Assembly (NCBI GenBank): GCA_021234155.1
Contig: JAJEKV010000097.1
Span: 2,583,477-2,647,476 of the forward strand
From: Isoetes taiwanensis
Lineage: Eukaryota > Streptophyta > Lycopodiopsida > Isoetales > Isoetaceae
DNA length: 64,000 nucleotides
Direction: 5' to 3'
Each line of letters opens with the position of its first letter. The first letter of the stretch is position 1. Positions 35,608 to 48,918 of this stretch are shown here, piece after piece. The notes beneath the pieces are model-generated. The model worked only from the letters and a program-made list of their open reading frames with translations. It was not told the DNA's origin and did no database searches. Both the position numbers and the translations under genes were made by a program.

Positions 35608-36676
35608 ACACATGAAATTTACTGGGGCGACACCTTGGCCACCGCGAATATTTTTTTGTTTAAACTCGTGTAGGTAAATGCACTATTAATTTCCAACATT
35701 TAACAATACAATGCTTGCTTAGTAATGGATTTGTGCTCTTGGTACCCAAGTTGCACACTTCTTCTAAAGGGCAAAAGTATGTTGATGGGTTACAAAAACT
35801 GGCGTCCGGACACATGCTGACAGCACTCATATAGCACCCCATATGGTAGCTTGCTTAGGGTGTTACTGGTACTAGCACATGGTAATTAGATAATCAATAG
35901 AAATATATAACAGCTCCAATGAATGACAAACGAAATATTATGATAGAATAGTAGATGCAAGGTGCTAATCTAAGTGCTGGGGTCGCATTTTTTTGTACCC
36001 CACCAGCATACTTTTGCCCTAAAAGCTCTCAAGAAATTGATTGTTATGAATTGCATCCTGTTCTTATATAACATTCTGAGCAATCCTCTTAATCCACCTA
36101 AAAACCTCTATGTAGCTCCAACATGTAGGTCTGGTTCACATTTGGACCATAGTTCTATTGTTTGCCTTCGGCCATTAGGCATCTAAATGATTCTACAAAA
36201 AGCTACTCAATACACTCATGCACTTAGAATGACCAAAGGCTTGTTAATGCCAAGTTTGGGAGGCCTGAAGTTAAATGGGTCCTTATAGTGACACCTTTCT
36301 TAGGCTTTATGAGTAATTCCTGAGGCATTTGACCTAGCTAGATTGATTCCTTTGAACTAAGACCTTTGTAAAGTAGATCAAATACCATTGTAATTGCACA
36401 CACAAAGCATTTAAATTTGGAAAGTGTGTCAAATACCATTCTAACTGTGCACATAGAGCATTTAAATCCACATCTCATCTAAAGTATAACACAATGCACA
36501 CAACTAGATCATCTATAACTATTCTGCTACTAGACAAAATTCTAACCGATAAATGAGTCGAGAGAAGATCTTGGGCACTGCGAACAATTTTTTTTGTTTC
36601 ACTCAGTTGGGTACAAAGAGGGGGTTGGGAAAGAGAAATGTTCGCGGCGGCCGCCGCCGCGATAAATTTCTTGTAT
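35608..36676. mobile_element. CACTA-like non-autonomous element, about 1.07 kb
   Basis: Right end (36638-36676) is a palindrome CGCGGCGG-ccg-CCGCCGCG then ATAAATTTCTTGTATA. Left end near 35608-35660 aligns with the inverse: ACATGAAATTTACTGGGG, then CACCTTGGCCACCGCGAA. The ends are inverted but unequal in preservation. No transposase. It sits between LRR exons, consistent with insertion into an intron. The right end is even closer to the end at 19636, so a larger composite is an alternative. Confidence 0.5.
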
Positions 36677-36815
36677 ACATAATTGCCATTCCCAATGTGA
36701 ATATAGTTACTAATATATACCTAATGTGTATGTTAAGGTGCAATATGTCTATAGCTACTCCTAAGGTACCTATCTCATGCTTCTTGTACAAGTTTTAATG
36801 ACTAATAAGCTCTAA

Positions 36816-37046
36816 AGTATCCAACATCATAACAAATATTGATCACATTGAGACATGGAAAATATAAAGAAAGGGATCATGCAAACATTGGAATTAGGTC
36901 GGCCAGATTAACCACGATTTTTGGTCGGCTTTCTTTTCCAGGTTATTAAGTAGTAAAATGGCTACATTAATCATAACAAATATTGATCACATTGGGACAA
37001 CATGGAAAATATAAAGAAAGGGATCATGCAAAATTTGGAATTCGAT
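36816..37046 (+). repeat. Direct repeat, about 75 bp, two copies
   Basis: ATCATAACAAATATTGATCA starts copies near 36826 and 36971, each running through ATGGAAAATATAAAGAAAGG. Confidence 0.8.
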
Positions 37047-39584
37047 CAACCACCATGGAACTTATGGATGCAAGGTACTCTCTCTCTCTCATCTATTTAT
37101 CAAGAAACGGTTGCTTGCCATATTCCCATAAAGATGCATGGCTAGTGTTGCATATATCTTTGTCTTGGTCGTGTTAGGAGTTGGGATGTGCAAACCTTGC
37201 CGCTTGGAGCAAGATTTCATTACAATATACCCTATATTCAACCCTACTACATATTCAAATAATGGATGATGAAGGTAGAACCCTACCATACAAGAGGAAA
37301 ATAAAAAAGCAATTCAAATTATGTGAAACCTATCAGTAGCTAAGGTGCGCTGGCCTTCAATGGAATCTAATCATAGGGATTGACTGACTATTCGTTAGAT
37401 TTAAAAAAAGAGCATATTTAACGTCCATTAGAGACCATTAGTCTACATTGCTCTATGGATCCAGCACCCAGAGCGCCCAAAAGAAGTAGCTAAAACAATG
37501 TTTGTTCTATTTGAAGGACCTCAATAGAGACCATACCCATTGTGATGGGAATATGAGTTCACAAATAACTTGAATTTTAATTGAAAAAGAAAGTCCATTC
37601 AGAAGGATTGGAAAGGAAATACTGCTATTCAATTTCTTACCATTTAGTTAATTTCACTAATAAGGAAATCAATGCCAAAGAGGATACTTACAAAATTTGG
37701 AGAGATTTGCTAATTGATATCTCCTCTGGTAATTTTCCGGTCAATTTGTTATTGTCTATTAGCCTGCAGTAAATAAATTTCATGCAATAAATGCCTTCTC
37801 TTAGGTGAGGGTTCCGAGCAAAATAATTGGTAACCTTACATGTGCAACAATTTCGGAAGCCGACCAAGTTCTGGTGGAATATCTCCACTTAACGAGTTAT
37901 TGTTCATATGCCTAATGAATGGTAATCTGACTGTTCAAACCCTTTATAACGATGTTCTAATATATTTTACTTACAAGTGCTTCATACTGGTCATATTTCC
38001 AAAAGATGGTGGGATAACTCCCCCAATGTTGTTTTCATCAATCTGCAATCTGTTCAAATTTTTAAGGTTTCCAAGCTCTGGAGGCAATGGACCAGTCAAG
38101 TTGTTTCCATTTAGCAACCTGAACACACAGGAAAATAAATTCTCCTCGGCCTCAACATGAACACGTACAAAATACTTACAACAGGGTTAAATTTTGTAGA
38201 TTGCCGAGACTGGCTGGAATTGTTCCACTTATATTATTCCACATAAGATCCCTATACCAAACAGCATTGAGCCTTATTATTTTACCAACACCACAATCAA
38301 ATATCATGCTTTCAGCTAGCTGTCATCTATTCAACTAGCTGTCATCTATTGTGTATCTCCAGCTTGCCCTGAATCTATTCAGTGCTTTCTTGATTAAATA
38401 TTCATCTCCTTATTTCCTCATACTATCTAGTCGCCTACTTAGGTCCTTCTTTCTGTCAACATTTCTAGGCCAAAAGGAGGTTTATGTTAACCAAGTACCA
38501 TACCATCATGTAGTTCTTCACTAAAGTGGTCTCTCTCGGTGCTCTCAGCTAAATAAATGGCTCCTAACTTCGGAGCTTATGGCAATGATATTATGGCAAA
38601 CAAGAGAGGATCTAAGCTATGAACAGTAGAGAATGAGAAAATACAGAGATGATTAAAAACACATACTAAAAACAAGAGCTGTGATGAGACAATTAACTTC
38701 ATTCATGATATTCTTTATCGTTTACAACTTAATGCCAAAGCAAAGCAGTGGAGTGAGTGAGATTAGTGGTCATTTTTAATAAGTCTCCAGCTGCGCATGC
38801 TCTAGTATTCAACACGCTTTCAGTCTTTTCTTCTTCTATCTAATATAAACTTTAGCTTAAATGAAAATGACGTAAACTTCATTAGTGATTGTTTCATGAT
38901 TTCATAAATTGCTAGTTATATACTCACAGAACTTGAAGATTCGATAGATCACCAATTTCTGGCGCCAAAGTTCCCGTGAAATTCTTCTGTAATAGATGTC
39001 TGAAAGCACCTGAAACATCATGAGGCAGAAGAACATGGCCGCCTACAACAAAAATTATATTCTTTCATGCATGACACTTTATTCTATTATTAAAATAAAG
39101 TTGCAAGCTAGTAAGTGTACCACAAAGATGATTAATTCAATTATGTACACTCCTGCAATACAATTGCAAATACACTGCAGCTGTTTAATTCTATTATCTG
39201 GACTTTTAGAGGCCACCTAGGACTTCACTCTTTACGAAATAATATGATATTCTTAACTCTGTATGTTTAATTATAAGAAGTTTAAATGATGAACTTACAT
39301 TTCTGTTACATGCAACTTAGAATCATCGCAAATTATACCCTCCCAATTCCCCGTGCATGGGTCATTACCATTCCAGGATTTCAAAACAGAAGAAGGCTCA
39401 AGTTTCCTTTTCATAGCCTGCAGTGCAGAAACTGTGCGAAACCTAGAGTTATTTCTGCTGCATAACGAATCCTTATAGAAATTTAGAATGAAAGTTTACC
39501 ATGAGAACGATTCACAGCTGCAGTCGCAAAACGAAACAGAGCAAGCAAGAAAAGCGCTAACGCAGCTCGAAAATCCATAACCAT

Positions 39585-41440
39585 GTTTGCGGAATGGCGC
39601 CAACGAATCATATGAATGCAAAGATAACCATTTATTTACTGCTGGAATGGGGGCCCGTTATATACATACCAAGTTCATTTACTTGACCAAGTTTCTTTGC
39701 TGCTGGAATGGGGGCCCGTTATAACACAGACCAAGTTCATTATACTTGACCAAGTTTCTTTGGCCTACTTGCCACCTCCTGCCATAGAAAATGTGCTTTC
39801 TCACCAAATCACAGTTTCAAAGTATTTAGTAGTAGCTATTTCTCCATGGGATAACTCAAAGATTTTCCAAGGGATAAGTGCACCTAATGAGCTGGAGACA
39901 AAATAATTAAGAACATTGTCCTAATAAAGGGGGACCCATGGATTCTAATGGAACCATCATCACTTTAAAGATGAACCATCTCATAAGTGAATGAAAGCTC
40001 AATAGTGAAATTCGATTTTGAATTCAAATTGAAGGTAGGAGTTAAATGCCTCCCAAGTTGCCCCTTACATTTCGGATTCTATAGTGGAACAATCACCACT
40101 TTAAAGTTGGACCCATCTCATAAGTGAATGAATGAAAGCTCAAATCTAAGTTTAGAATTTGAATTCAAAATGAAGCATGCGAGGAGTTAAATGCCTCCCA
40201 AGTTGTCCCTTAAAATTTGTTGCCATTAGCCACTTCTCAATTAAAGATATAAAACATGACCTTCAATGCTTGGTCCAACCGTAGGACCTTAAGGCTGCGT
40301 TCGAGGTCACTGGTTCATATATCAACATCAATGGGGATTCTAAATTCTATTATGCCCTAAGGTTACAAGTTCAAGATTGGCTAATATCGATCATGTCGTA
40401 AAGGCCTTTTCTACTATACTAGAGTGGTATGATTAATAAATGACTCAAGTACGGTGTGAATGTTTTCAAAATAATGTTATGATCAGGAAAAATCACCAAG
40501 TGAGGGCCCATTTGTCATCGCTTCATGCGTGTTATTTTGTTGAAAAATCCTAAATGGATGCTATGTCAAAATACATAGATTGTCTAGAATAAATACACCA
40601 TTGTGCTGTAAAATTCGTATTCTCATATTTTCCCCTTGATTTTTTTTCCTATTTGTATTATTCATATATCTAGCTTTATGCATACCACAGATTTAATAGT
40701 ATTTTAAATTAGCGTACTATGATTGAATTAATTTTTTATCCCCCACAAGTTTGCAGGACCCAATATAAGAAAGAGCACAAAAAGTCCATTATGGTATTAA
40801 ACCCCACCCCCCCCCCTCCCAGCGTCCCCCCCTCCCCTTAATATACATCCTTACATATCAATTTGTTGATGGGGGACATAATTGGGCTCGCCAGACAATA
40901 AGCTCCAGATATAGGATGCTAGTTGTCGTCATAGTCGGCGTCTGCAAAAGCACTTATAGCAGCTGATTCGGTGTAATTAGACAGATATATCATGCTCCGA
41001 TGATCTTAAGAATATGGCATTCATTTTCAACCACTGCCATTTGACAATGTTAAGATATTTTCTCTTCACGCACCTCACAAGGCCCATCTGCTTGTCTCAA
41101 CCTGGAGATGGTGTTCATCAGTGCTAATAAATGCAATTGTCATATGTCTCTTCATGGATAAATGTGCTAACAAGTACTGATGTGGATATGTGCAAGTGTT
41201 GGATTAATCTGCCTTTTGTAATGTGATGTCTTGACCATCTCCAAGTCACTAGCATCCCAACTCTTACGAAGAAGCATGCACCGAGATATTTGCTTCAATC
41301 GAGTGTGATATTTATTGCTCTAAACTCGTACGCATGCTTGTTTCTGCACATTCCATCTTGGGAATCAACCTGTGGGTTTCTCCTACCAATATGTTTTAAG
41401 ACATTGTGGACCCATAGCCAATGTATAGGCAAGGTTTGAA
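39585..41440 (+). repeat. Segmental duplication, copy 1 (receptor 5' flank)
   Basis: Begins at the receptor start codon region (GCGCCATTCCGCAAACATGG on the minus strand). Includes a tandem pair of about 60 bp (TGCTGGAATGGGGGCCCGTT at about 39640 and 39700). Near-collinear with 42585-44960. The part 40858-41440 recurs a third time at 45905-46560. Confidence 0.85.
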
Positions 41441-41539
41441 TTTGAGTGTTTCTATGTGGACCACCTTCCGACAATAGAGTATGTGTTGTTCTAGGTAGCA
41501 CATTGAAAAGAAAGGAATCATGCCTCTTACTGTCCTACC

Positions 41540-42060
41540 AAAACTGGAACAAGCGTGCCTGTCATATAGCTCTACTTTATGGCAGTCGTTTTGCATGGCA
41601 TATAGAGCCTTCTAGCATGCAATCTTTTCTTGTTGGATACAGATGTCCCTCCACCAAAATCCGGAACAAGTGTAGCCATACAACTCTACTTCAATTGTTC
41701 TGCACGGCATATAGAGCAGTATTTTGTTGTTGGATATAGGTGTCCCAATATGTGGTGGTTATAAGCTCTACTCCAAGGTATTTGTTGCACCATCTCCATG
41801 TTTTGATCGTAATCGGTAAAGTGAGGTTTTTTATGATGCCTAAAAGAGGATATCAAGAGACCGTGGTCTTAGTTAAGTTGACCCACATTCCAGTGTTTTA
41901 ACGCAAATTATTGAGTACGTCCAAATGCTGCTATATACTGGCAGGGATCTAAGCTAAAAGACCCATATCATCTGCAGATATCAACTGCCCAACAAGTTGG
42001 GTCCTTCCACCTTCATGGTGAGCAAGCCGGTCCTTGATTGATCAATTTATAGTCCAAAAG
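41540..42060 (-). pseudogene. LINE reverse-transcriptase remnant
   Basis: Minus-strand pieces: ISADDMGLLA near 42000 (the A/F-A-D-D active-site block of non-LTR RT), GMWVNLTKTTVS, then KTWRWCNKYLGVEL, the usual order ADD ... vN..Ks ... YLG. Several stops. Part (41540-41810) recurs inverted at 47145-47400. Confidence 0.7.
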
Positions 42061-42584
42061 GTGTGGGCATTATAGACACACACACACTATTGTTGATAGG
42101 TTGGCTCAATGGTGACATTCATGTTGAGACTATTTCATAGTCTATAGACCACATTTTGCAATTCCTGAGGGACATGCTTCTCCCTAGAGCCTCTGCAATC
42201 CTCTACCATGGATGCAATGTGAAAATATGGTCAATTTGGATATGATTGTGGGATATATTTTTGATGCATGCCTTTCTAGTTTTGGATTGCTCCTGTTTAA
42301 TGGGTATTTCATTTGTTAAAGAGTTGGTTTTCTCGTATTCTTGGCATATCGAATGATCTAATGGCTATAGTTATTTGATTGTTCTTCGTTGTTTTCTTGA
42401 TGGAAGAAGACTTTTTCGGAACTTTCATATTGTGACTATGTTGTGATGTAGCTATACTCATGATGTGATGGTGAGTCGTTCAATAAAACATCTTCTTTCC
42501 TTTTTAGGTTCCTTTATTACATGTGTTTATCTGTGGTTGTAATTGAATTGCAGCCTTGAAGATTGCCGCCAGACTCTCTTGCTC

Positions 42585-44960
42585 CATAGCCATGTTTGTG
42601 GAATGGCGCCAACCAACCATTTATTTACTGCTGGAATGGGGGCCCGTTATAATACAGACCAAGTTCATTATACTTGACCAAGTTTCTTTGCTGCTGGAAT
42701 GGGGGCCCGTTATAAAACAGACCAAGTTCATTATACTTGACCAAGTTTCTTTGGCCTACATGCCGCCTCTTGCTAGAGAAAATGTGCTATTTCACCAAAT
42801 CACAGGTAGTAAGTAATAGTATATATGTACTCCTTTCAAATGGTCTTATACTATACCCCTTATTCTACATGAAATAGCCTCTGCCCATATTGCATAAGAT
42901 GATGAACTATAGAAAATATTTATCTGTATAAGGCCTTTGTTCCAATGTTGTCATTTCTCGATTGCAATTCAATCTCAGATGAATTCAAGGCTGCTAAACA
43001 ATGCGTTTGATTGAATGACCTCGAATTGGAAGTCGTCTTGTGCACATATTATATAGCAGTTGATCTCTACTGGATTAAAAAAACTCTTCTTCTTCTTAGT
43101 AGAAAAATAGGAGATGAAGCATTTGTTGCCATTTATGGCTTCCAAACTATGAATAAGGCCCAGATTCTACTATTTTACCATCAAATAAACTTGAAGATAG
43201 TTGGACTTTGGGAAGGATGATTCCATGACAACACGATGGTGTCATATCTACAACTTCATGGCATCTCAAGCATCATCAAAATTGTTTATTTGGTATTTTG
43301 ATATTAGCCATGTGATAGGTGCCGAGGTAGTAGAGTTTAAAGTCGAAAGCTATGTGATAAAGGTTTAGTAAGACCAAACATTTTTATGAAGACCTGCATA
43401 AAAAAGATTTTCCAAGCTTTCATAAGTGCAGCTATTTCTTCATGGGATAACTCAAAGATTTTCCAAGGGATAAGAGTCAGTTGGAGACAAAATACGTAAA
43501 AACGTTGTCCCAATAAAGGGGACCCATGGATTCTAATGGAACCATCATCACTTGAAAGATGAACCATCTCATAAGTGAATGAAAGCTCAATAGTGAAATT
43601 CGACTTTGAATTCAAATTGAAGGTAGGAGTTAAATGCCTCTCAAGTTGCCCCTTACATTTCGGGTTCTAATGGAACAATCACCACTTTAAAGGTGGACCC
43701 ATCTCATAAGTGAATGAATGAAAGCTCAAATCTGAATTTAGAATTTGAATTCAAAGTGAAGCATGCGAGGAGTTAAATGCCTCCCAAGTTGTCCCTTAAA
43801 TTGTTGCCATTAGCCACTTCTCAATTAAGGATAAGACATGACATTCAGTGCTTGGTCCAACCGTAGGACCTTAAGGCTGCGCTCGAGGTCACTGGTTCAT
43901 ATATCAACATCAATGGGGATTCTAAATTCTGTTATGCCCTAAGGTTACAGGTTCAAGATTGGCTAATATCGATCATGTCGTAAGGGCCTTTTCTACTATA
44001 CTAGAATGGTGTGATTAATAAATGACTCAACTATGGTGTGAAGGTTTTCAAAATAATATTATGATCAGGAAACAATCACCAAGTGAGAGTCCATTTGTCA
44101 TCGCTTCATGCCTGTTATTTTGTTTAAAAATCCTAAATGGATGCTATGTCAAAATACATAGATTGTCTAGCATTGTGCTGCAAAATTTGTGTTCTCATAT
44201 TTTCCCCTTGATTTTTTTCCTATTTGTACTATTCATATATTTAGCTTTGACGTATACCACATATTTAATAGTATTTTAAATTAGCGTAATATAATTGAAT
44301 TGGTTTTTTTATCCCCCGCAAAGTTTACAGGACCCAATACAAGAAAGAGCACAGGAAGCCCATTATGATACAGGATTAAACCCCATCCCCCCCTCCCCCC
44401 CAGCGTCTCCCATGCCTCGCCCCTCCTCGCCCGCTCCTCAAGGTTTTCAAGGGAAAACCTTGACAGTAATGAACTCCTTGATGAACTATACATCTTTACA
44501 TATCAATTTGTTGATGGCGGACATAATTTTGCTCGCCAGACAAGAACCTCCAGATATAAGATGCTAGTGTCGTCACAGTCGACGTCTGCGAAAGCACATA
44601 TAGCAGCTGATTACGTGTAATTAGACAGATATATCATGCTCTGATGACCTTAAGAGTATGGCATTTATCTTCAACCACTGCCATTTGACAATGTTAACAT
44701 ATTTTCTCTTCACGCTCCTCACAGGGCTCATCTGCTTGTCTCAACCCGAAGATGGTGTTCACCAGTGCTAACGAATGCAATTATCATATGTCTCTTCATG
44801 GGTAAATGTGCTAACAAGTACGATGTGGATCATGTGCAAGTATTGGATAATCTTGCTTTGTAATGTGATGTCTTGACCATCTCCAAGTCAATAGCATCCC
44901 AATTACGAAGAAGCATGCAGTGAGATATTTGCTTCAATCGAGTGTGATATTCCTCCAATA
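42585..44960 (+). repeat. Segmental duplication, copy 2
   Basis: Same order as 39585-41440: start-codon region (minus strand MAMEQESLAAIF at 42592, diverged from copy 1), the 60-bp tandem at about 42628 and 42690, then shared sequence to 44955. An extra piece, 42810-43400, lacks a counterpart in copy 1. Confidence 0.85.
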
Positions 44961-45904
44961 GGTTTTAACAAACAGCGTGGGCATTGTGGACATCATTAGC
45001 ACACTCCCACATTATTGTTGATAGGTTAGCTCAATGGTGACATTCCTGTTGAGACTGTTTCATAGTCTATAGTCCACATTTTGCAACTCTTGAGGGACAC
45101 CTAGTTGTGACAACTCCTTCATAGCTTCTCCCTAGAGCCTCTGCAAAATCCACAAAGCATCAACAAATGTCACTTGTTTCTACTATCCTCTACCAAGGAT
45201 GCAATATGAAAATATGATCAATTTGGATATCCTTTGGACTCTGGAAAGGAACTGATTTGAAAATAATGCATTTCTTTAAAAAAAAATGCTTTGAGAATAG
45301 TGCATGAATCATATTGTGTATGCTATACACAAAAGAAGCCAGCTGCTCTGATCTGCACCAACGCTAAACATCAACGCATTGATCTGCATCAACATTCTGA
45401 TATGTAGAAGACACCCACCTTTTTAACTTGGTGACGGATCATCAAGTAACAGAAGAAAAAGTTTTGTTCAAATCTAATGTGAAAGAAATGAAAAAAATCA
45501 GTAGTGTTGCTTGCAGATGAAATGCCATAATGAAAAATCGGCATTGTTGCTTGCAGATGAAATGGCATAAAAGAAAACTTGGTGTGTTATGCAATATGGG
45601 CTTTAGTCACCATAAAATGATCCCCCCAGCTCAAGATTGAGATGATCCCGTGAGGCGCCAACATGAGAGAGCAAAAAATTGACTTGCAAGGAGTGAGAAA
45701 TTCGTAGAAAGAAAGGAAGTTGCATTGAAGTTTTTTTATGATTCACGGCCAGTTCAAATTTGCATTGAATGTGGACAACCAGCAGCTCGCAGAGGGGGCG
45801 CAAATTGAAGGGGATGCCGCATGCATCTGCACATGCGGCGTTCCAGGAACGGTTCCCAATGCCTTCTCATTTTAATAAAGAAGATATGTGTGCATGCTGA
45901 TATT

Positions 45905-46560
45905 TGTGAAATCAATTTGTTGATGGCGGACATAATTGGGCTTGCCAGACAAGAACCTCCAGATATAGGATGCTAGTGTTGTCATAGTCGGCATCTGTGC
46001 AAGCACTTATAGCAGCTGATTAGGTGTAATTAGACAGATATATCATGCCCGAATGATCTTAAGAGTTGGCATTCATCTTCAACCACCGTCGTTTGACAAT
46101 GTTAACATATTTTCCCTCACAGGGCTCATCTGCTTGTCTCAACTCGAAGATGGTGTTCACCAGTGCTACCAATGCAATTATCATATATCTCTTCATGCGT
46201 AAATGTGCTAACAAGTACTGATGTGGATCATGTGCAAGTGTTGGATTATCCTGCTTTTGTAATGTGATGTCTTGACCATCTCCAAGTCACTAGCATCCCA
46301 ACTCTTACGAAGAAGCATGCACAGAGATATTTGCTTCAATCGAGTGTGATATTCATTGCTCTAAACTCGTACATATGCTTGTTCCTGCCCATTCCATCTT
46401 GAAAATCAACCTGTGCGTTTCTCCTTCCAATAGGTTTTAAGATATTGTGGACCCATAGTCAATGTATAGGCAAGGTTTGAAGTCGAGTGTTTCTATGTGG
46501 ACTACCTTTCGACAATAGAGTATGTGTTGTTCCAGGCTAGCACATTGAAGAGGAAGGAAT
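45905..46560 (+). repeat. Segmental duplication, copy 3 (partial)
   Basis: Shares ATCAATTTGTTGATGGCGGA through AAGAAGCATGCA and on to CACATTGAAGAGGAAGGAAT with copy 1 (40858-41520), the first part also with copy 2. Confidence 0.85.
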
Positions 46561-47144
46561 CATGCCTCTTACTGAAGACTTGGATATGGAACTATAGATT
46601 TGACTCCAAGACCCCAACCTAGAAAGGCTTTTAAATGTGTTCGAAATTTTTCCAAGTGGCAAGTGATATGACTGGACATCATACTTCCATTCCATATAGA
46701 AGAACCATTGTTTCGGGTTTTGGTTGGAATGAATTAAGGAGCAAATTCTCAAGAGGCATATGAACGAAATAGATTACCTTTTGCAATCTGAAATTGGTGG
46801 AAGAATTTAATTGAAAGTGCACCTCACATTCTAATTCGAACCAAACTACTTCTAATGTTGAAACATTCCTTTTTATGCTTACTGAACAATTTTCTTGAAA
46901 TATATATCATATGCTTGATACTGTAGAGATAAATCCAGGAACAAAATTCCCTTATTGAGGGACCTCTTTATTATTGAAGGTCTAGAGCGATTTGTCAAGG
47001 TTGGAAGGTCATCTCGAAAACGATGTTTCATGGTGGGAATAAAATTGTTGAGATATATAATAGTGATTACCCAAGCTAGTCCCACCCTAAAATCTAGAGT
47101 GTTCCTGTTCAACTAATTATCATGTCGCAAACTCAAAATACCAA

Positions 47145-47400
47145 AACATGGAGATGATGCAACAAATACCTTGGAGTAGAGTTTACAACCATCATATATT
47201 GGGACACCTATATCCAACAACAAAATACTGCTCTATATGCCATGTAGAACAATTGAAGTAGAGTTGTATGGCTACACTTGTTTTGGGTTTGGTGGAGGGA
47301 CATCTGTATCCAACAAGAAAAGATTGCATGCTAGAAGGCTTTATATGCCATGCAAAACAACTACCATAAAGTAGAGCTGTATGACATGCACACTTGTTTC
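47145..47400 (-). repeat. Inverted duplicate of 41540-41810
   Basis: Reverse-complement match, for example GGAGATGATGCAACAAATAC here against GTATTTGTTGCACCATCTCC near 41777. Derived from LINE sequence. Confidence 0.8.
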
Positions 47401-48918
47401 AACCATTGTCTGGCTACTCAAAGTTGGCCATTGCAAGCATTTTTATGGAAGTTGATGAGTTTTAGTAGCTTCAAGATAGACAATCATTTGCTAACCTTAT
47501 TGGATAGCCTAATGGCTGTAATTAAATTGTAAATTTATTGTCTAGATGGAACCTTGTATCATTTGGAGCATAGGCATGTGCTATACCATTCAAGCCCCCA
47601 AAACATGTCATATTGCACTATTGATGGACGATAAAAATCAGTCCAATTCAATTTAATAATAACCTGGCAAGACCTAATTAACAAACCCTCAAAGGCCAAA
47701 TAGGAAGCATTATAGTAGAAATGGCTCCAATAGCAAGATACCTAGGAGCTAAAGCTCGTAAAAACAATCGTCAAGCTAGAAAACTACCATAGGATGATAT
47801 CCTTGTACTTTCGTCGAGGCTTCCTAAATCTCTCCTTCATCACTGCAGGAGAGTATAAGCCTACCCCACTTCAGCCACTTCAGCCATGTACAGTGGTGGG
47901 AACATGTCCAATCTGAGTGGGCTTCCTATAAGTTTGGCTTGTCATTGGACATTAACAAAACTATGGGAGGGTATCATGGTGAGAGTGCTATGAGAGTAAT
48001 ATGAAAGTACTATGTTAAAGAGTACTATGATATTGCACTATTATGCAGATTCTAGCTTTTTGAAAGCCAACTTGGTTTATTAATTAACTACATGGGACTA
48101 CAACTTTAAGGTATTCTTCATTTGAATCTGTGCATGGAAACCCAACATCTTTTACAACATTTCCTCTAATAATTGGACCTTAATAAATACAAGAAGTCCA
48201 TGGGTACCTACTATGCCCTTGGATATGTGACAACCATTTTCAACCTCTACTCTACCACATCTTTAAACTTTCTATAGTTTCAGGTCTTGACATTAAAATT
48301 AGAAATCAGACCACTAAATGCAAACAAGCTGCTCAAGCATGCCAAAATATAGCCTTTTTTATACAATACGACATCAAAATCATAGTCTAACCACTGATTC
48401 CCAAATACCAAACAAAAATCGCAGAAGTTTATGGGGTTCATATTTTATCCATTTGGTGCTTGCGTATTCAAGTTTAGTAGGCTTTCTAAGCAAAATATGT
48501 CTGGGTATGCATTCTTCATCCTAATACTCATTTACCCCCTAAGCATTCCCAAAATTTTAGAAGGAAGAAATGGTTTAGTATGACACATTTCACACCTACT
48601 TTCACTTTAACATCAGCCCTGGCTAATTGCGAACTAGAGATATGATTCCTAATGTTCCTCCAGTACTTTAAGAGTACACTAGCTATGTCCACATGGCAAA
48701 TGATTGAGCAAGAAACAAGCAAGATTTTGCTGGTTAGTTAAAGTTTTTAATGTACTGCAGTAACTTTCGGGCTGTAATAGACTGCCCGAAACCATATAGG
48801 TCCTTGTTGTGAAGTTCTAGCATTCTTCCAAGTAAGAACTTCTTAGACTAGTGAATCTAAACATAGTTTAATGAGGAATTACAGTTCACATAGGAGCCTA
48901 GATATGGCATTTCTTAGT
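47401..48918. other. No gene recognised; 3' flank of the ZIP gene
   Basis: AT-rich with short ORFs only. I see no domain or clear repeat. Confidence 0.4.

Larger units (their letters stand above)
29999..39584 (-). pseudogene. LRR receptor kinase (LRR-VIII-1-like) ectodomain pseudogene, no kinase
   Basis: Exon 1 (39584-39500) encodes a signal peptide (MVMDFRAALALFLLALFRFA). Exon 2 (39417-39299) has the N-cap, LKSWNGNDPCTGNWEGI. Roughly 72-nt LRR exons with GT/AG borders follow, at about 38995-38935, 38255-38185, 38122-37976 (two repeats), 37908-37838, 37765-37693, 31660-31587 (QLDNNFFEGSQIPPSY), 31508-31437 (SLRHCNLTGSI), 31217-31150, 30958-30888 and about 30362-30286. This exon style and the NNFFEGSQIPPSY repeat resemble the plant LRR-VIII-1 (HPCA1-like) group. 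No transmembrane or kinase exons occur before the ParB/HAD gene. LINEs and a CACTA-like element sit in the 37690-31660 interval. Confidence 0.85.

Noticed and set aside
45826-45845. GC-rich short palindrome (GCCGCATG/CATGCGGC)
   Set aside because: Single 8-bp stem with no repeated copies or context.
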